Part shown: positions 1 to 6,193 of the stretch, piece after piece | How the letters are laid out: each line of letters opens with the position of its first letter | Numbering within the stretch: the first letter of the stretch is position 1 | Assembly (NCBI GenBank): GCA_900543705.1 | Contig: UQSL01000055.1 | Coordinates: 1-12,153, forward strand | Length of the DNA stretch: 12,153 bases | Source of the DNA: an uncultured Oscillospiraceae bacterium | GTDB lineage: Bacteria > Bacillota > Clostridia > Oscillospirales > Ruminococcaceae | Direction of reading: 5' to 3' | Position numbers and translations under genes: made by a program | The notes under the pieces: model-generated | What the model saw: the letters and a program-made list of their open reading frames with translations, nothing else | Told to the model about the DNA's origin: nothing | The model's database searches: none

Positions 1-21
1 GTTTGGTACTCCTTTTGGCAT
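1..21 (-). CDS. Start of a probable IS3-family transposase OrfA (partial)
   Basis: Only seven codons are visible (MPKGVPN) before the window ends. The ATG is at 19-21. No ordinary Shine-Dalgarno is present; the only candidate is GGGGTG at 28-33, six bases upstream, and it lies in the 3' arm of the 28-74 hairpin. OrfA of IS3-family elements is a helix-turn-helix protein that normally joins OrfB (DDE transposase) by programmed frameshifting. Neither can be confirmed from 21 bases, so the call rests on the end-repeat-like sequence just upstream and on the recognised N-terminus. Confidence 0.4.
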
Positions 22-27
22 AACAAA

Positions 28-74
28 CACCCCATTCGTTAGATAGTATACCACACTGTCTAACAAATGGGGTG
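28..74 (-). repeat. Near-perfect long inverted repeat (hairpin) before the transposase start
   Basis: The arms 28-43 and 59-74 match at 15 of 16 positions (the mismatch is 37 with 65), and pairs 45/57, 46/56 and 47/55 extend the stem, leaving a loop of about 7 nt. The outer arm is part of the presumed IS end repeat. The inner arm is its inverted copy and ends seven bases before the ATG. No proper U-run follows on the minus strand, only TTTGTT, so it is a poor intrinsic terminator for the dnaJ transcript. It would fold in any transcript reading in from dnaJ and hide the GGGGTG sequence. Confidence 0.8.
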
Positions 75-148
75 CAGTTCATTCAGTCAATGGCCTTTTA
101 TTTTCCTTGCGAAGTATCTTCAAAATCGGATACCCCGTTTTTACGACA

Positions 149-1318
149 TCACCGATCTTCCCGGCCGCTCATGAAATCCTTGAGCTTATCGAAGAAGTTT
201 TTGCGTTTTTCGTAATTCATGTTGTCCGAGGTCAGGGAATCGAATTCCTTTAGCGTCTCTTTTTGCTTGGAGGAGAGGTTGCGCGGCACTTCGATGTTCA
301 CCTTGACGTACTGGTCGCCTTTTCCGCGGCCGTTGACATACGGGATGCCCTTGCCGCGCAGGCGGAAGGTTGTGCCTGGCTGGGTGCCCTCCTGCACGTT
401 GTATTTCACCTTGCCGTCAATCGTCGGCACTGTGACCTCACAACCAAGCACTGCCTGGGTAAAGGTCAGCGGGATCTCGCACCAGACGTCATAACCGTCG
501 CGGTCGAACAGCGGATCGGGACGCACCGATGCCGTCACGTTTAAATCGCCTGCCGGCCCTCCGTTGGTTCCGGCGTCACCCTGTCCGCGCACCACAAAGG
601 TCTGCCCGTCGTCGATTCCGGCCGGGATATTGACCTCTAGCTTGCGGCTTTTACGGATGCGTCCAGTGCCGTGGCAGATTTTGCACGGGTCATTGATGAT
701 ACGCCCGGTTCCATGGCAGCGTGAGCAGGCCCGCTGGGTCTGCACCATGCCAAACGGCGTCCGCTGGCTCATGCGTACTTGGCCGGTACCGTTACAGTCC
801 GGACAAACCTCCGGAGAGCTGCCGTGCGCACAGCCGTTTCCATGGCAGTCCGGGCACTGCTCCAGATGGGAGACGGTAATCTCCTTTTTACAGCCCTTTG
901 CCGCTTCCAAAAAGCTCAAGTTGATGGTGGCGCGGGTGTCCGCTCCACGCATCGGCGCGTTCGGGTTGCGGGATCTTGACTGACCGAACCCGCCGCCGAA
1001 GAAGCTGCCGAAAATGTCTCCCAAGTCCCCGAGGTCGGAAAAGTCGAAGCCTGCGCCATAGGAAGCGCCGCCTCCCCCGCCATAGGACGGATCGACTCCC
1101 GCATGGCCGAACTGGTCGTATCGCGCTCGCTTCTGGCTGTCGGAAAGCACTTCGTAGGCCTCATTTGCTTCTTTGAATTTTGCTTCCGCTTCCTTATCGC
1201 CGGGGTTCAAGTCCGGATGGTATTTTTTCGCAAGCTTCCGGTATGCTTTTTTCAGCTCGTCGTCCGAGCAGCCGCGCTCGACGCCGAGTACCTCGTAATA
1301 ATCTCTTTTATCAGCCAA
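149..1318 (-). CDS. dnaJ: Chaperone protein DnaJ (Hsp40)
   Basis: Cytosolic co-chaperone that binds unfolded clients and stimulates ATP hydrolysis by DnaK. From the chosen start the protein has 389 residues, usual for full-length DnaJ. It has a J domain at about 5-70 with HPD at 34-36, a Gly/Phe-rich linker at about 71-125, four CxxCxGxG zinc-binding repeats starting at Cys155, Cys172, Cys198 and Cys212, and then the C-terminal substrate-binding domains. I place the start at the TTG at 1316-1318 because it gives the classic MADKRDYYEVLG beginning and lies about five bases after AAGGGTGG. A GTG at 1325-1327 would add three residues but overlaps that ribosome-binding sequence. It is the last gene of the heat-shock operon. 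No clear terminator follows before the presumed IS end at 81. Confidence 0.97.
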   Translation of the reverse strand: MADKRDYYEVLGVERGCSDDELKKAYRKLAKKYHPDLNPGDKEAEAKFKEANEAYEVLSDSQKRARYDQFGHAGVDPSYGGGGGASYGAGFDFSDLGDLGDIFGSFFGGGFGQSRSRNPNAPMRGADTRATINLSFLEAAKGCKKEITVSHLEQCPDCHGNGCAHGSSPEVCPDCNGTGQVRMSQRTPFGMVQTQRACSRCHGTGRIINDPCKICHGTGRIRKSRKLEVNIPAGIDDGQTFVVRGQGDAGTNGGPAGDLNVTASVRPDPLFDRDGYDVWCEIPLTFTQAVLGCEVTVPTIDGKVKYNVQEGTQPGTTFRLRGKGIPYVNGRGKGDQYVKVNIEVPRNLSSKQKETLKEFDSLTSDNMNYEKRKNFFDKLKDFMSGREDR

Positions 1319-1394
1319 TGAAACCACCCTTTAAGTATCTTTCTTAAGCGCCCGCCAAAGGCAAGCTGCCCCAAGCGCGCACGTTTCCGGCAAA

Positions 1395-1422
1395 GGGCTG
1401 CCAAAGCACTGTTTGGCAGCCC
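1395..1422 (-). promoter_or_regulatory. dnaK-dnaJ intergenic hairpin
   Basis: GGGCTGCCAAA at 1395-1405 pairs perfectly with TTTGGCAGCCC at 1412-1422: an 11-bp GC-rich stem with a 6-nt loop, 27 bases after the dnaK stop. On the minus strand it is followed only by TTTG, so termination would be partial at best. Such hairpins between dnaK and dnaJ may act as leaky terminators or mRNA stabilisers, making dnaK more abundant than dnaJ. That role is inferred. The rest of the 130-bp spacer shows only weak GC-rich self-complementarity and the dnaJ ribosome-binding site. Confidence 0.75.
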
Positions 1423-1448
1423 CACCGGTCAATTTCTATGGTCAGGTT

Positions 1449-3296
1449 TTATTTCTTGTCGTCGTCGACTTCTTTGTAGTCCGCGTCGACTACGTTGTCA
1501 TCCTTTGGCTGACTCTCATTCTGCGCGGCACCTTGTGCACTACCCTGCGCCTGTCCGGCTGCCTGCGCCGCCTGATAAACCTTGGCGGAGACATCGTAGA
1601 ATTTCTTCTGCAGTTCCTCCTGTTTTGCCTTGATGGCTTCTATGTCACTGCCCTTGAGCGCCTCTTTAAGGGCGTCTATCTTCTGCTGGAGCTCAGTCTT
1701 GTCGCTTGCATCGATCTTATCACCCATGTCGGCAATCGTCTTTTCCGACTGGTAAACCATCTGATCCGCGTTGTTGCGGGTGTCGATTTCCTCTCTGCGC
1801 TTTTTATCCTCTGCGGCAAACTGCTCGGATTCCTTGACCGCCTTCTCGATGTCGTCCTTGGACATGTTGGTGGAGGAGGTGATAGTAATCTGCTGTTCTT
1901 TGCCGGTGCCGAGGTCTTTCGCGGAGACATGGACAATGCCGTTTGCATCGATGTCGAAGGTGACCTCAATCTGAGGCACGCCTCTCATTGCCGGGGGGAT
2001 TCCATCCAGGCGGAACATACCGAGGGATTTGTTATCCTTTGCGAACTCACGCTCACCCTGGAGGATGTGAATTTCAACCGAGGTCTGGTTGTCCGCCGCA
2101 GTGGAAAATACCTGGGATTTCTTGGTCGGAATGGTGGTGTTTCTCTCGATAATCTTAGTGAACACGCCGCCGAGAGTCTCAAGACCCAAAGACAGCGGGG
2201 TGACGTCGAGGAGCAGCAGGCCCTTGACTTCACCGCCGAGGACGCCGCCCTGGATAGCCGCACCGACGGCGACGCACTCATCCGGGTTAATGCCCTTAAA
2301 CGGGTCTTTTCCGGTGATGTTTTTGACTGCATCCTGAACAGCCGGGATACGGGAGGAGCCGCCGACGAGCAGGATTTTGTCGAGTTCCCCTGCACTCAGT
2401 CCCGCATCTTTGAGCGCCTGGCGGACAGGGCCCATGGTAGCCTCTACGAGGTCCGCGGTCAGCTCGTTGAATTTTGCTCTGGTCAGAGTCGTGTCGAGAT
2501 GCTTCGGCCCGGTAGCGTCCGCAGTGATGAACGGCAGGTTGATCTGCGCGGTCGTCATACCGGAAAGGTCGATTTTTGCCTTCTCCGCTGCCTCCTTGAG
2601 TCTCTGCATCGCCATTTTATCGTTTCTCAGATCAATCCCGTTGGATGCTTTAAACTCATCCACCAGGTAGTTGATGATTCTCTCATCGAAGTCGTCGCCG
2701 CCAAGATGGTTGTTACCTGCAGTTGCAAGGACTTCCTGCACGCCGTCGCCCATCTCAATGATGGAGACATCGAAAGTACCGCCGCCAAGGTCATAAACCA
2801 TGATTTTCTGATCGTTTTCTTTATCTACGCCATAGGCGAGCGCCGCTGCGGTCGGCTCGTTAATAATACGTTTGACATCCAGTCCTGCGATTTTGCCCGC
2901 ATCCTTGGTCGCCTGGCGCTGTGCATCTGTAAAATATGCCGGAACCGTGATGACGGCTTCGGTGACCGGGCTGCCGAGATAAGCTTCTGCATCTCCTTTT
3001 AGCTTTTGCAGAATCATTGCAGAAATTTCCTGCGGAGTGAAGTCCTTGCCGTCGATGTTCACCTTATAATTGGAGCCCATATGACGTTTGATGGAGCTAA
3101 CGGTTTTATCCGGATTGGTGATTGCCTGACGTTTTGCGACCTGTCCGACGATTCTCTCGCCCTCTTTGGTGAACGCTACGACAGACGGAGTAGTTCTTGC
3201 GCCTTCTGCGTTTGCAATGACGACAGCCTCGCCGCCTTCCATAACGGCGACGCAGGAGTTAGTCGTACCAAGGTCAATACCGATAATTTTTCCCAT
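1449..3296 (-). CDS. dnaK: Chaperone protein DnaK (Hsp70)
   Basis: ATP-driven cytosolic Hsp70 that works with DnaJ and GrpE in protein folding and heat-shock recovery. The protein has 615 residues. The nucleotide-binding domain begins MGKIIGIDLGTTNS, with the phosphate-loop motif at 6-14, INEPTAAALAYG at about 145-156 and DLGGGTFDVS at about 169-178. The interdomain linker is LLLLDVTPLSLG near residue 360, followed by the substrate-binding domain, helical lid and an acidic tail ending DADYKEVDDDKK. The roughly 24-residue segment found in the ATPase domain of Gram-negative DnaKs is absent, as expected for Firmicutes. The ATG at 3294-3296 is preceded by AGGAGG at ten bases, whereas an in-frame ATG nine codons upstream has no such site and lies before the ribosome-binding site. 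Confidence 0.99.
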   Translation of the reverse strand: MGKIIGIDLGTTNSCVAVMEGGEAVVIANAEGARTTPSVVAFTKEGERIVGQVAKRQAITNPDKTVSSIKRHMGSNYKVNIDGKDFTPQEISAMILQKLKGDAEAYLGSPVTEAVITVPAYFTDAQRQATKDAGKIAGLDVKRIINEPTAAALAYGVDKENDQKIMVYDLGGGTFDVSIIEMGDGVQEVLATAGNNHLGGDDFDERIINYLVDEFKASNGIDLRNDKMAMQRLKEAAEKAKIDLSGMTTAQINLPFITADATGPKHLDTTLTRAKFNELTADLVEATMGPVRQALKDAGLSAGELDKILLVGGSSRIPAVQDAVKNITGKDPFKGINPDECVAVGAAIQGGVLGGEVKGLLLLDVTPLSLGLETLGGVFTKIIERNTTIPTKKSQVFSTAADNQTSVEIHILQGEREFAKDNKSLGMFRLDGIPPAMRGVPQIEVTFDIDANGIVHVSAKDLGTGKEQQITITSSTNMSKDDIEKAVKESEQFAAEDKKRREEIDTRNNADQMVYQSEKTIADMGDKIDASDKTELQQKIDALKEALKGSDIEAIKAKQEELQKKFYDVSAKVYQAAQAAGQAQGSAQGAAQNESQPKDDNVVDADYKEVDDDKK

Positions 3297-3363
3297 GATG
3301 AAGTTACCTCCTAAATGTAACAATCTCGTTTTATCTTAAATTATTTTGGGGAGCTGTGTATCG

Positions 3364-3924
3364 TTAGTTTGCCACTTTTACCATTGCGTGACGGACAACG
3401 CGGTCGCCCATCTTATATCCTTTCTGGAAAACTTCACAGACGGTGTTTTCTGAGAAGGCCTCATCCTCCACATGCATGATCGCACTGTGGAAGTTCGGGT
3501 CAAAGGGTTCGCCGAGTGCAGGGATCTCTTCCACGCCAAGCTTGCTCAGCGCATCGGAAAACGCCTTTTGAATCAGCCCGATCCCCTTTTTGAATTCCTC
3601 GTCACTGCATTGGGATGCCATCGCCCGCTCAAAATTGTCGAGAACCGGCAGGAAACTCAAAACCGTGTTTGCCACCGCATCCGGATAGATTGCCTCTTTT
3701 TCCTTCTGGGTGCGTTTGCGGAAGTTGTCATACTCCGCCAAAGTCCGAAGCAGCTTATCCTTGAGCTGGGCGTTTTCCTCTTCCAGCGGGGATACTGGAT
3801 TTTCAGCAGTTACCTGTTCCGGCTCAGAGGCCTTTGCTTTTTCCTCTTTCTCGGGAGGATTCTTTGCGGTCTCCTGATTTTCTTTTTTTTCCGGGTCGTG
3901 TTTGCCTGTCTTTTTACTTGGCAC
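3364..3924 (-). CDS. grpE: Nucleotide exchange factor GrpE
   Basis: Releases ADP from DnaK so that the chaperone cycle can continue; acts as a dimer in the cytosol. The chosen form has 186 residues. It has a highly charged Lys/Glu-rich N-terminus (about 1-50), a long coiled-coil helix containing LRTLAEYDNFRKRT, and a C-terminal beta domain with the family signature from EEIPALGEPFDPNFHSA to GYKMGDRVVRHAMVKV. I chose the GTG at 3922-3924 because AAAGGAG lies ten bases upstream. The ATG at 3970-3972 would add 16 residues (GPAAGRDHRKGARRK) but has no ribosome-binding site and sits on the edge of a palindrome. It lies between hrcA and dnaK in the operon, 67 bases from dnaK. Confidence 0.96.
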   Translation of the reverse strand: MPSKKTGKHDPEKKENQETAKNPPEKEEKAKASEPEQVTAENPVSPLEEENAQLKDKLLRTLAEYDNFRKRTQKEKEAIYPDAVANTVLSFLPVLDNFERAMASQCSDEEFKKGIGLIQKAFSDALSKLGVEEIPALGEPFDPNFHSAIMHVEDEAFSENTVCEVFQKGYKMGDRVVRHAMVKVAN

Positions 3925-3971
3925 TTTCCGTCTGGCTCCTTTCCTGTGGTCCCGCCCTGCGGCAGGCCCCA

Positions 3972-3985
3972 TATCAGCGCTGATA
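3972..3985. repeat. 14-bp perfect palindrome in the hrcA-grpE spacer
   Basis: TATCAGCGCTGATA is a perfect palindrome 25 bases after the hrcA stop and 47 bases upstream of the preferred grpE start. With no loop it would make a poor RNA hairpin. It may be an mRNA processing or protein-binding site, or chance. Its main use here is that it overlaps the alternative ATG of grpE, which argues against that start. Confidence 0.4.
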
Positions 3986-4010
3986 CTCTCGCGCCTAGTA
4001 TTTTCTATAG

Positions 4011-5039
4011 TTATTCCATTGAATCCGTCAAAATTTTTGACAGGACGGAGGAAAAATACTCAATCATCGGCAACAATTTCGGATAATCCATTCTCGACGG
4101 GCCGATCACACCGATACATCCGGACACACAGTCCGGCACCTCATACTTTGCGGCTACAATGCTGACATCCGCCAACTCATCTTTCTTTGTTTCCCTGCCA
4201 ATGAGGATGTTGACGTCGTGAGTTGCATGGGAGAGGATTCCTAAAAGCTCCTGCTTGTTTTCCAAAAAGCTGAGCAACTCCCTTGCATGGCCTTCAAATT
4301 CCTTGTAGGCGAGCAGATTCGTTTCCCCAGTCAGGTACATAATGTTGCGGCAGGCACTCTGCGCCAAATCATAAATCTGCACGAGAAGCGGGGTGAACAT
4401 AAGGGTGTATTCCCCGAGCTGCACCGCAATTGCCTGAATGAGCTCCTTGGTAATCCCGCGAAGCTTAATGCCACAGAACCTGTCATTGACCAGCCGGATA
4501 AAAAAGGCCAGCGCCTCAAACGGCATATCAAGCTCCAGGTTGCAGCGCTTGCTTTTTAACTGTCCGGCCGAGGTAACCAGCAACAGCAGAAAATTTTTCT
4601 TGCTAACCTGGATAACATCAATTTTGGTGACCTGCGCATCCTCCGGTGCAAGCGCAGTGACAACCGCTGCACAGTCGGTCAGGTAGGCAAGCATTTTTCC
4701 GCACTCGGAAAGCAGCCGCGTTGGATCCGGATCGCGGATATTGAAATAGGAATCGATTAAATCCCTCGTCTGCTTCTCAAGGGGCTCCGCATGCATCAGC
4801 TCGTTGAGGTAAAGCCTGATCCCCCGATGTGAGGGAACACGCCCGGCCGAGGTGTGGGGCTGCTCGAGGTAGCCGAGCTTTATCAACGACGCCATCTCAT
4901 TGCGGATGGTCGCAGAGGAAACCGGAATGCGCAGCATTGAGGCTACGGCTTTTGAGCCGACCGGCATACTGGTGGCAATATAAGTTTTGACCACCGCGCT
5001 GAGAATATCCAATTTTCTTGCATCCAGCTCAGAACTCAT
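4011..5039 (-). CDS. hrcA: Heat-inducible transcription repressor HrcA
   Basis: DNA-binding repressor of class I heat-shock genes that recognises the CIRCE operator and depends on the GroE chaperonin for folding (family knowledge). The protein has 342 residues, the usual length. The N-terminal winged helix (about 1-75) contains VSSATIRNEMASLIKLGYLE and PHTSAGRVPSHRGIRLYL, both typical of HrcA. A GAF-like dimerisation domain follows, with the C-terminal motif CVSGCIGVIGPSRMDYPKLLPMI in approximately the last 45 residues. The start ATG at 5037-5039 has GAGGTGAT a few bases upstream. It is the first gene of the operon and lies directly behind a perfect CIRCE, so it is expected to repress itself and grpE-dnaK-dnaJ. 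Confidence 0.98.
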   Translation of the reverse strand: MSSELDARKLDILSAVVKTYIATSMPVGSKAVASMLRIPVSSATIRNEMASLIKLGYLEQPHTSAGRVPSHRGIRLYLNELMHAEPLEKQTRDLIDSYFNIRDPDPTRLLSECGKMLAYLTDCAAVVTALAPEDAQVTKIDVIQVSKKNFLLLLVTSAGQLKSKRCNLELDMPFEALAFFIRLVNDRFCGIKLRGITKELIQAIAVQLGEYTLMFTPLLVQIYDLAQSACRNIMYLTGETNLLAYKEFEGHARELLSFLENKQELLGILSHATHDVNILIGRETKKDELADVSIVAAKYEVPDCVSGCIGVIGPSRMDYPKLLPMIEYFSSVLSKILTDSME

Positions 5040-5089
5040 CCCAGATCACCTCAATTTCCAAAGGCGGGTTCAGCGCTCTCTTTTTTTCT

Positions 5090-5116
5090 TTAGCACTCTA
5101 TTTTTCCGAGTGCTAA
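5090..5116 (-). promoter_or_regulatory. CIRCE operator (HrcA binding site)
   Basis: TTAGCACTC at 5090-5098 and GAGTGCTAA at 5108-5116 form a perfect 9-bp inverted repeat with a 9-bp spacer, matching the canonical CIRCE consensus at every conserved position. It lies between the predicted transcription start (about 5124) and hrcA, so it would also be a hairpin at the 5' end of the mRNA. It is the only copy in the window. Confidence 0.97.
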
Positions 5117-5130
5117 TCTCAACAGTAATA

Positions 5131-5159
5131 AATGTATCACGAAGGAAATCGAATGTCAA
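5131..5159 (-). promoter_or_regulatory. Sigma-A promoter of the hrcA-grpE-dnaK-dnaJ operon
   Basis: On the minus strand there is a perfect -35 TTGACA (5154-5159), a 17-bp spacer and a -10 TACATT (5131-5136, four of six consensus bases). The predicted start near 5124 places CIRCE within the first 35 transcribed bases, the normal arrangement for HrcA-controlled operons. Confidence 0.88.
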
Positions 5160-5382
5160 GCACATTCACAATATTTTAATAGTTTATTTGTCCAGAATCC
5201 CAAATTCACCTGTTTTCGTATCCTTTCGCACTGGTTGAACAGGGATACAGAGGATTTTGCCGCAGACAGCCGTGCATTAACAGGCGGGGCCATATTTTCT
5301 CCATACGCGGGGAAACACTGGAAAATCGCCGGGCACGGCAGGGCATCTTCCGGCATGTTCCGCCGTTCCTCTGAACCAATCG
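5160..5382. other. Intergenic spacer with no recognised gene
   Basis: This stretch lies between the heat-shock promoter and the terminator of the ATPase gene. Reading frames in it on either strand are short, lack convincing ribosome-binding sites and give compositions unlike the neighbouring proteins; one minus-strand frame would also run into the hrcA promoter. I see no tRNA, riboswitch or repeat. Confidence 0.5.
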
Positions 5383-5426
5383 AAAAAGAGAAGCCCGCTT
5401 TGCTTACTCCAAAACAGGCTTCTCTT
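5383..5426 (-). terminator. Rho-independent terminator after the ATPase gene
   Basis: On the minus strand AAGAGAAGCC (5417-5426) pairs with GGCTTCTCTT (5386-5395). Inside it a further seven pairs form, two of them G-U, giving a 17-bp stem with a 7-nt GAGTAAG loop, followed by a five-U run (5383-5387). The wobble pairs work only in the minus-strand RNA, which fixes the direction. It starts four bases after the ATPase stop codon. Confidence 0.9.
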
Positions 5427-5430
5427 CTTA

Positions 5431-6182
5431 TTATTCATTGTCATTCAGCAAGATATCCAGCATTCGCTGCGGGTTTTGAAGAAAACTCCTTGTCAACTGA
5501 TAGTGTTCCGTCTCCTCATACCGCACCCGGGAAATCCCGCCGTCAGAAAACTGATAGATCACCGCGCCCGGGAAACTGAGCACCAGCGGAGAATGGGTTG
5601 CAATGAGAAACTGCGAATCCTGTTTACCAGGCGGCCCAGCGCCGCAAGCAGGGTAAACTGCCCGGTTGGAGAAAGCGCCGCCTCCGGCTCGTCGAGCAGA
5701 TACAGGCCATCTCCGCCAAACCGCTCCGTTATCAGCGCCAAAAAGCTCTCCCCATGTGAACGCCGATGAAGCGATTCGCCCCCGTAGTATTGCAGCAGCA
5801 TCCCATCCTCCTCATTGAGTTTATCCACTTCGGAAGCTACATTGTAAAAACTTTCTGCCCGCAGAAAGAAACCGTCTTTCGGGCGTTTGATTCCCTTTGC
5901 CAGGGTTAGATACCGGTACAGCCGGGAATAGGTCTCCACTATGGAAAAATTGAAATTACGGGTGCCGCCCTCCGGGTTAAATCCTCAGGCAACCGCCACT
6001 GCCTCCAGCAAAGTGGATTTTCCTGTCCCATTTTCCCCGACGAAAAAGGTTACCGGAGCATCCAGGGGGATCTCCCTCTGTTCGGCCAGATACCGCACAA
6101 CCGGCAGAGAAAATGGATAGCCCCGCTGTCCGCCAAGTTCCGGTTTTGCACGGATGGATGAAAGATAGTATTCACTAAACAT
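5431..6182 (-). pseudogene. AAA-type ATPase (COG3910-like), broken by an in-frame UGA and a frameshift
   Basis: Full-length relic of a small ABC/SMC-like ATPase of about 250 residues; the cellular role of this family is unknown to me. The ATG at 6180-6182 has GAGGA eight bases upstream. Walker A GENGTGKST is at residues 49-57. Codon 66 is TGA (5985-5987), after which the same frame resumes with GFNPEGGTRNFNFS. Further on come SHGESFLAL and the Walker B region GLYLLDEPEAALSP. Near 5625-5626 one base appears to be missing. Shifting frame there restores KQDSQFLIATHSPLVLSFPG, then YEETEHYQLTRSFLQNP and a natural stop at 5431-5433. The gene overlaps or abuts the polymerase gene upstream (an alternative GTG at 6195-6197 overlaps its stop) and is followed at once by a strong terminator. 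Sequencing error is possible for either lesion, but two in one gene favour recent decay. Confidence 0.85.
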
Positions 6183-6193
6183 CTTAGGTTTCC

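Larger units (their letters stand above)
1..81 (-). mobile_element. Left end of an IS3-family (IS150-like) insertion sequence, cut by the window edge
   Basis: Read on the minus strand from 81 downward, the sequence starts TGAACTGCACCCC and continues into GTTAGACA. This resembles the end repeats of IS150-group elements, which start with TG and carry a C-run followed by GTTAGACA (compared from memory, not searched). It is followed by a long hairpin (28-74) and a start codon at 19-21 opening the frame MPKGVPN, a beginning I associate with IS3-family OrfA proteins. An extended -10 box (TGG then TATACT, at 45-50) lies in the apical part of the hairpin and could drive the transposase. The element would lie 67 bp beyond the dnaJ stop. 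The outer end and the target duplication cannot be checked here; the bases just outside are TTC at 82-84. Confidence 0.5.

Noticed and set aside
28..74. Hairpin as the terminator of the heat-shock operon
   Set aside because: The stem is strong but no U-run follows on the minus strand, and one arm belongs to what looks like an IS end.
1413..3002. Long plus-strand reading frame of 529 codons antisense to dnaK
   Set aside because: It is a mirror of the dnaK codon pattern: no ribosome-binding site, no recognisable domain and complete overlap with an unmistakable dnaK.
3472..4086. Plus-strand reading frame overlapping grpE and the end of hrcA
   Set aside because: The hydrophobic, Phe-rich stretch is the antisense of the Lys/Glu-rich GrpE N-terminus; there is no independent coding evidence.
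5156..5356. Minus-strand frame of 66 codons upstream of hrcA
   Set aside because: Its end overlaps the hrcA -35 box, it has no convincing start and its sequence resembles no family I know.
5985..5987. UGA as a selenocysteine codon in the ATPase
   Set aside because: The position is not a catalytic site in this ATPase fold, I see no selenocysteine-insertion hairpin directly after it, and the same gene also has a frameshift.
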